From positions 1 through 5,719 of the forward strand of contig JAJAZM010000031.1 in NCBI GenBank assembly GCA_026785645.1: DNA of 5,719 nucleotides, written 5' to 3'. The position numbers were made by a program, and so were the translations under genes. Shown in pieces: positions 5,348 to 5,719 of the stretch (position 1 is the first letter of the stretch; every line of letters starts with the position of its first letter). The notes under the pieces were generated by a model, which worked only from the letters and a program-made list of their open reading frames with translations, searched no databases and was not told the origin of the DNA. This DNA is from Sphingomonas bacterium (GTDB lineage: Bacteria > Pseudomonadota > Alphaproteobacteria > Sphingomonadales > Sphingomonadaceae).

Positions 5348-5719
5348 CAGCAAGGTTCACCCGGACGGTCGCGATCGACTGGTCGGGGGCGAAGGGCAAA
5401 AGGCACAAGGGGATTGCGATCGCCGAGGCGCGCGCGGGGATCGCGCCGCGCCTGATCCGCCCGACGCACATCTGGTCGCGTGGCGAAGTGTTCGACTGGC
5501 TGGTAGCCGAGGCGGCGACCGAGCCGACGTTGTTCGGCTTCGACTTCAGCTTCGCCCCGCCGATAATCGAGCGCGGGGCCTATCTTCCAGGCGAGGTCGG
5601 CGTACCCGACACGGCGCGCGACTTCTGGGCCTATGTCGATCACCGCAGCGACGACGAGGATCTCGGCGCGGCGAGCTTCCTCGAGACTGCGCACCGCAAG
5701 CATTTCTATTTCGGAATCG
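5344..5719 (+). CDS. Uncharacterised protein with DWSG and DFSFA motifs, 5' part (runs off right edge)
   Basis: From a GTG at 5344 the frame stays open for 125 codons to the window edge. The product opens MTARFTRTVAIDWSGAKGKR. Conserved-looking blocks are TVAIDWSGAKG (8-18), GIAIAEA (23-29), IWSRGEVFDWL (43-53), LFGFDFSFAPP (63-73), RDFWAYVDH (92-100) and HFYFGI (120-125). The two strand-like segments ending in acidic residues (D12 and D67/D-S-F) recall RNase H-like or actin-like folds and the DUF429 type of predicted nuclease; that is an inference from pattern, not an identification. The GTG overlaps the TGA of the channel-like gene (GTGTGA), and there is no Shine-Dalgarno, so translational coupling is likely. 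A GTG at 5342 is out of frame with this reading. Codon use is typical of the window. Function is unknown. Confidence 0.75.
   Translation, partial: MTARFTRTVAIDWSGAKGKRHKGIAIAEARAGIAPRLIRPTHIWSRGEVFDWLVAEAATEPTLFGFDFSFAPPIIERGAYLPGEVGVPDTARDFWAYVDHRSDDEDLGAASFLETAHRKHFYFGI

Noticed and set aside
3965..5353. 462-codon open frame on the minus strand opposite the channel-like gene
   Set aside because: The product is Gln/Arg/Asp-rich low complexity, as expected from reading a GC-rich hydrophobic gene backwards; the plus-strand gene has membrane segments, a ribosome binding site and correct operon spacing.
5068..5703. 211-codon minus-strand frame across the channel-like and right-edge genes
   Set aside because: It crosses two supported plus-strand genes, is Arg-rich and shows no recognisable pattern; the plus-strand GTG frame has motif-like blocks and coupling.

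Overview
The window looks like chromosomal core sequence from a high-GC alphaproteobacterium, most likely a sphingomonad (Sphingomonas or a relative). This rests on the GC-rich, GC-ending codon use, the dense gene packing and the flavour of the protein families. It is an inference, because no rRNA or other marker gene is present. I see no mobile element, CRISPR array, tRNA or rRNA.

Layout, left to right. (1) A minus-strand pair: a DNA-deoxyinosine glycosylase (family 6 of the uracil-DNA glycosylase superfamily; 143-667), whose stop codon overlaps the start of a small unrecognised gene that runs off the left edge (146 down to 1). (2) Divergent from it after 45 bp, a plus-strand GT4 glycosyltransferase of the SqdX/MgtA type (713-1900). 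(3) Converging on it with a 9-bp gap, a minus-strand PadR-family repressor closely resembling E. coli YqjI (1910-2599), with a histidine-containing N-terminal tail and a long Gly/Arg/Phe-rich linker. (4) A 98-bp AT-rich divergent intergenic region (2600-2697) with overlapping palindromes in the spacer of a plausible padR promoter. (5) A plus-strand cluster: the AAA+ ATPase RarA (2698-4026), 19 bp later an MscS-superfamily-like multi-pass membrane protein with repeated TM_helix segments (4046-5347), then a gene starting on a GTG that overlaps the previous stop and running off the right edge. That last product carries DWSG and DFSFA motifs and may have an RNase H-like fold.

How the genes relate. 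The rarA cluster is probably one transcript: RarA acts at stalled replication forks, the membrane protein is probably an envelope or osmotic-stress channel, and the last gene is uncharacterised. The glycosylase on the left is also a DNA maintenance enzyme but is a separate unit. The PadR-like protein probably represses its own promoter and could also affect rarA, because the palindromes lie between the two divergent genes. A metal-sensing role is inferred from YqjI similarity and the His/Cys tail. I see no convincing wholly new system. The items most worth a second look are the PadR N-terminal tail with its operator, the right-edge gene, and the channel-like protein lacking the MscS beta-domain.
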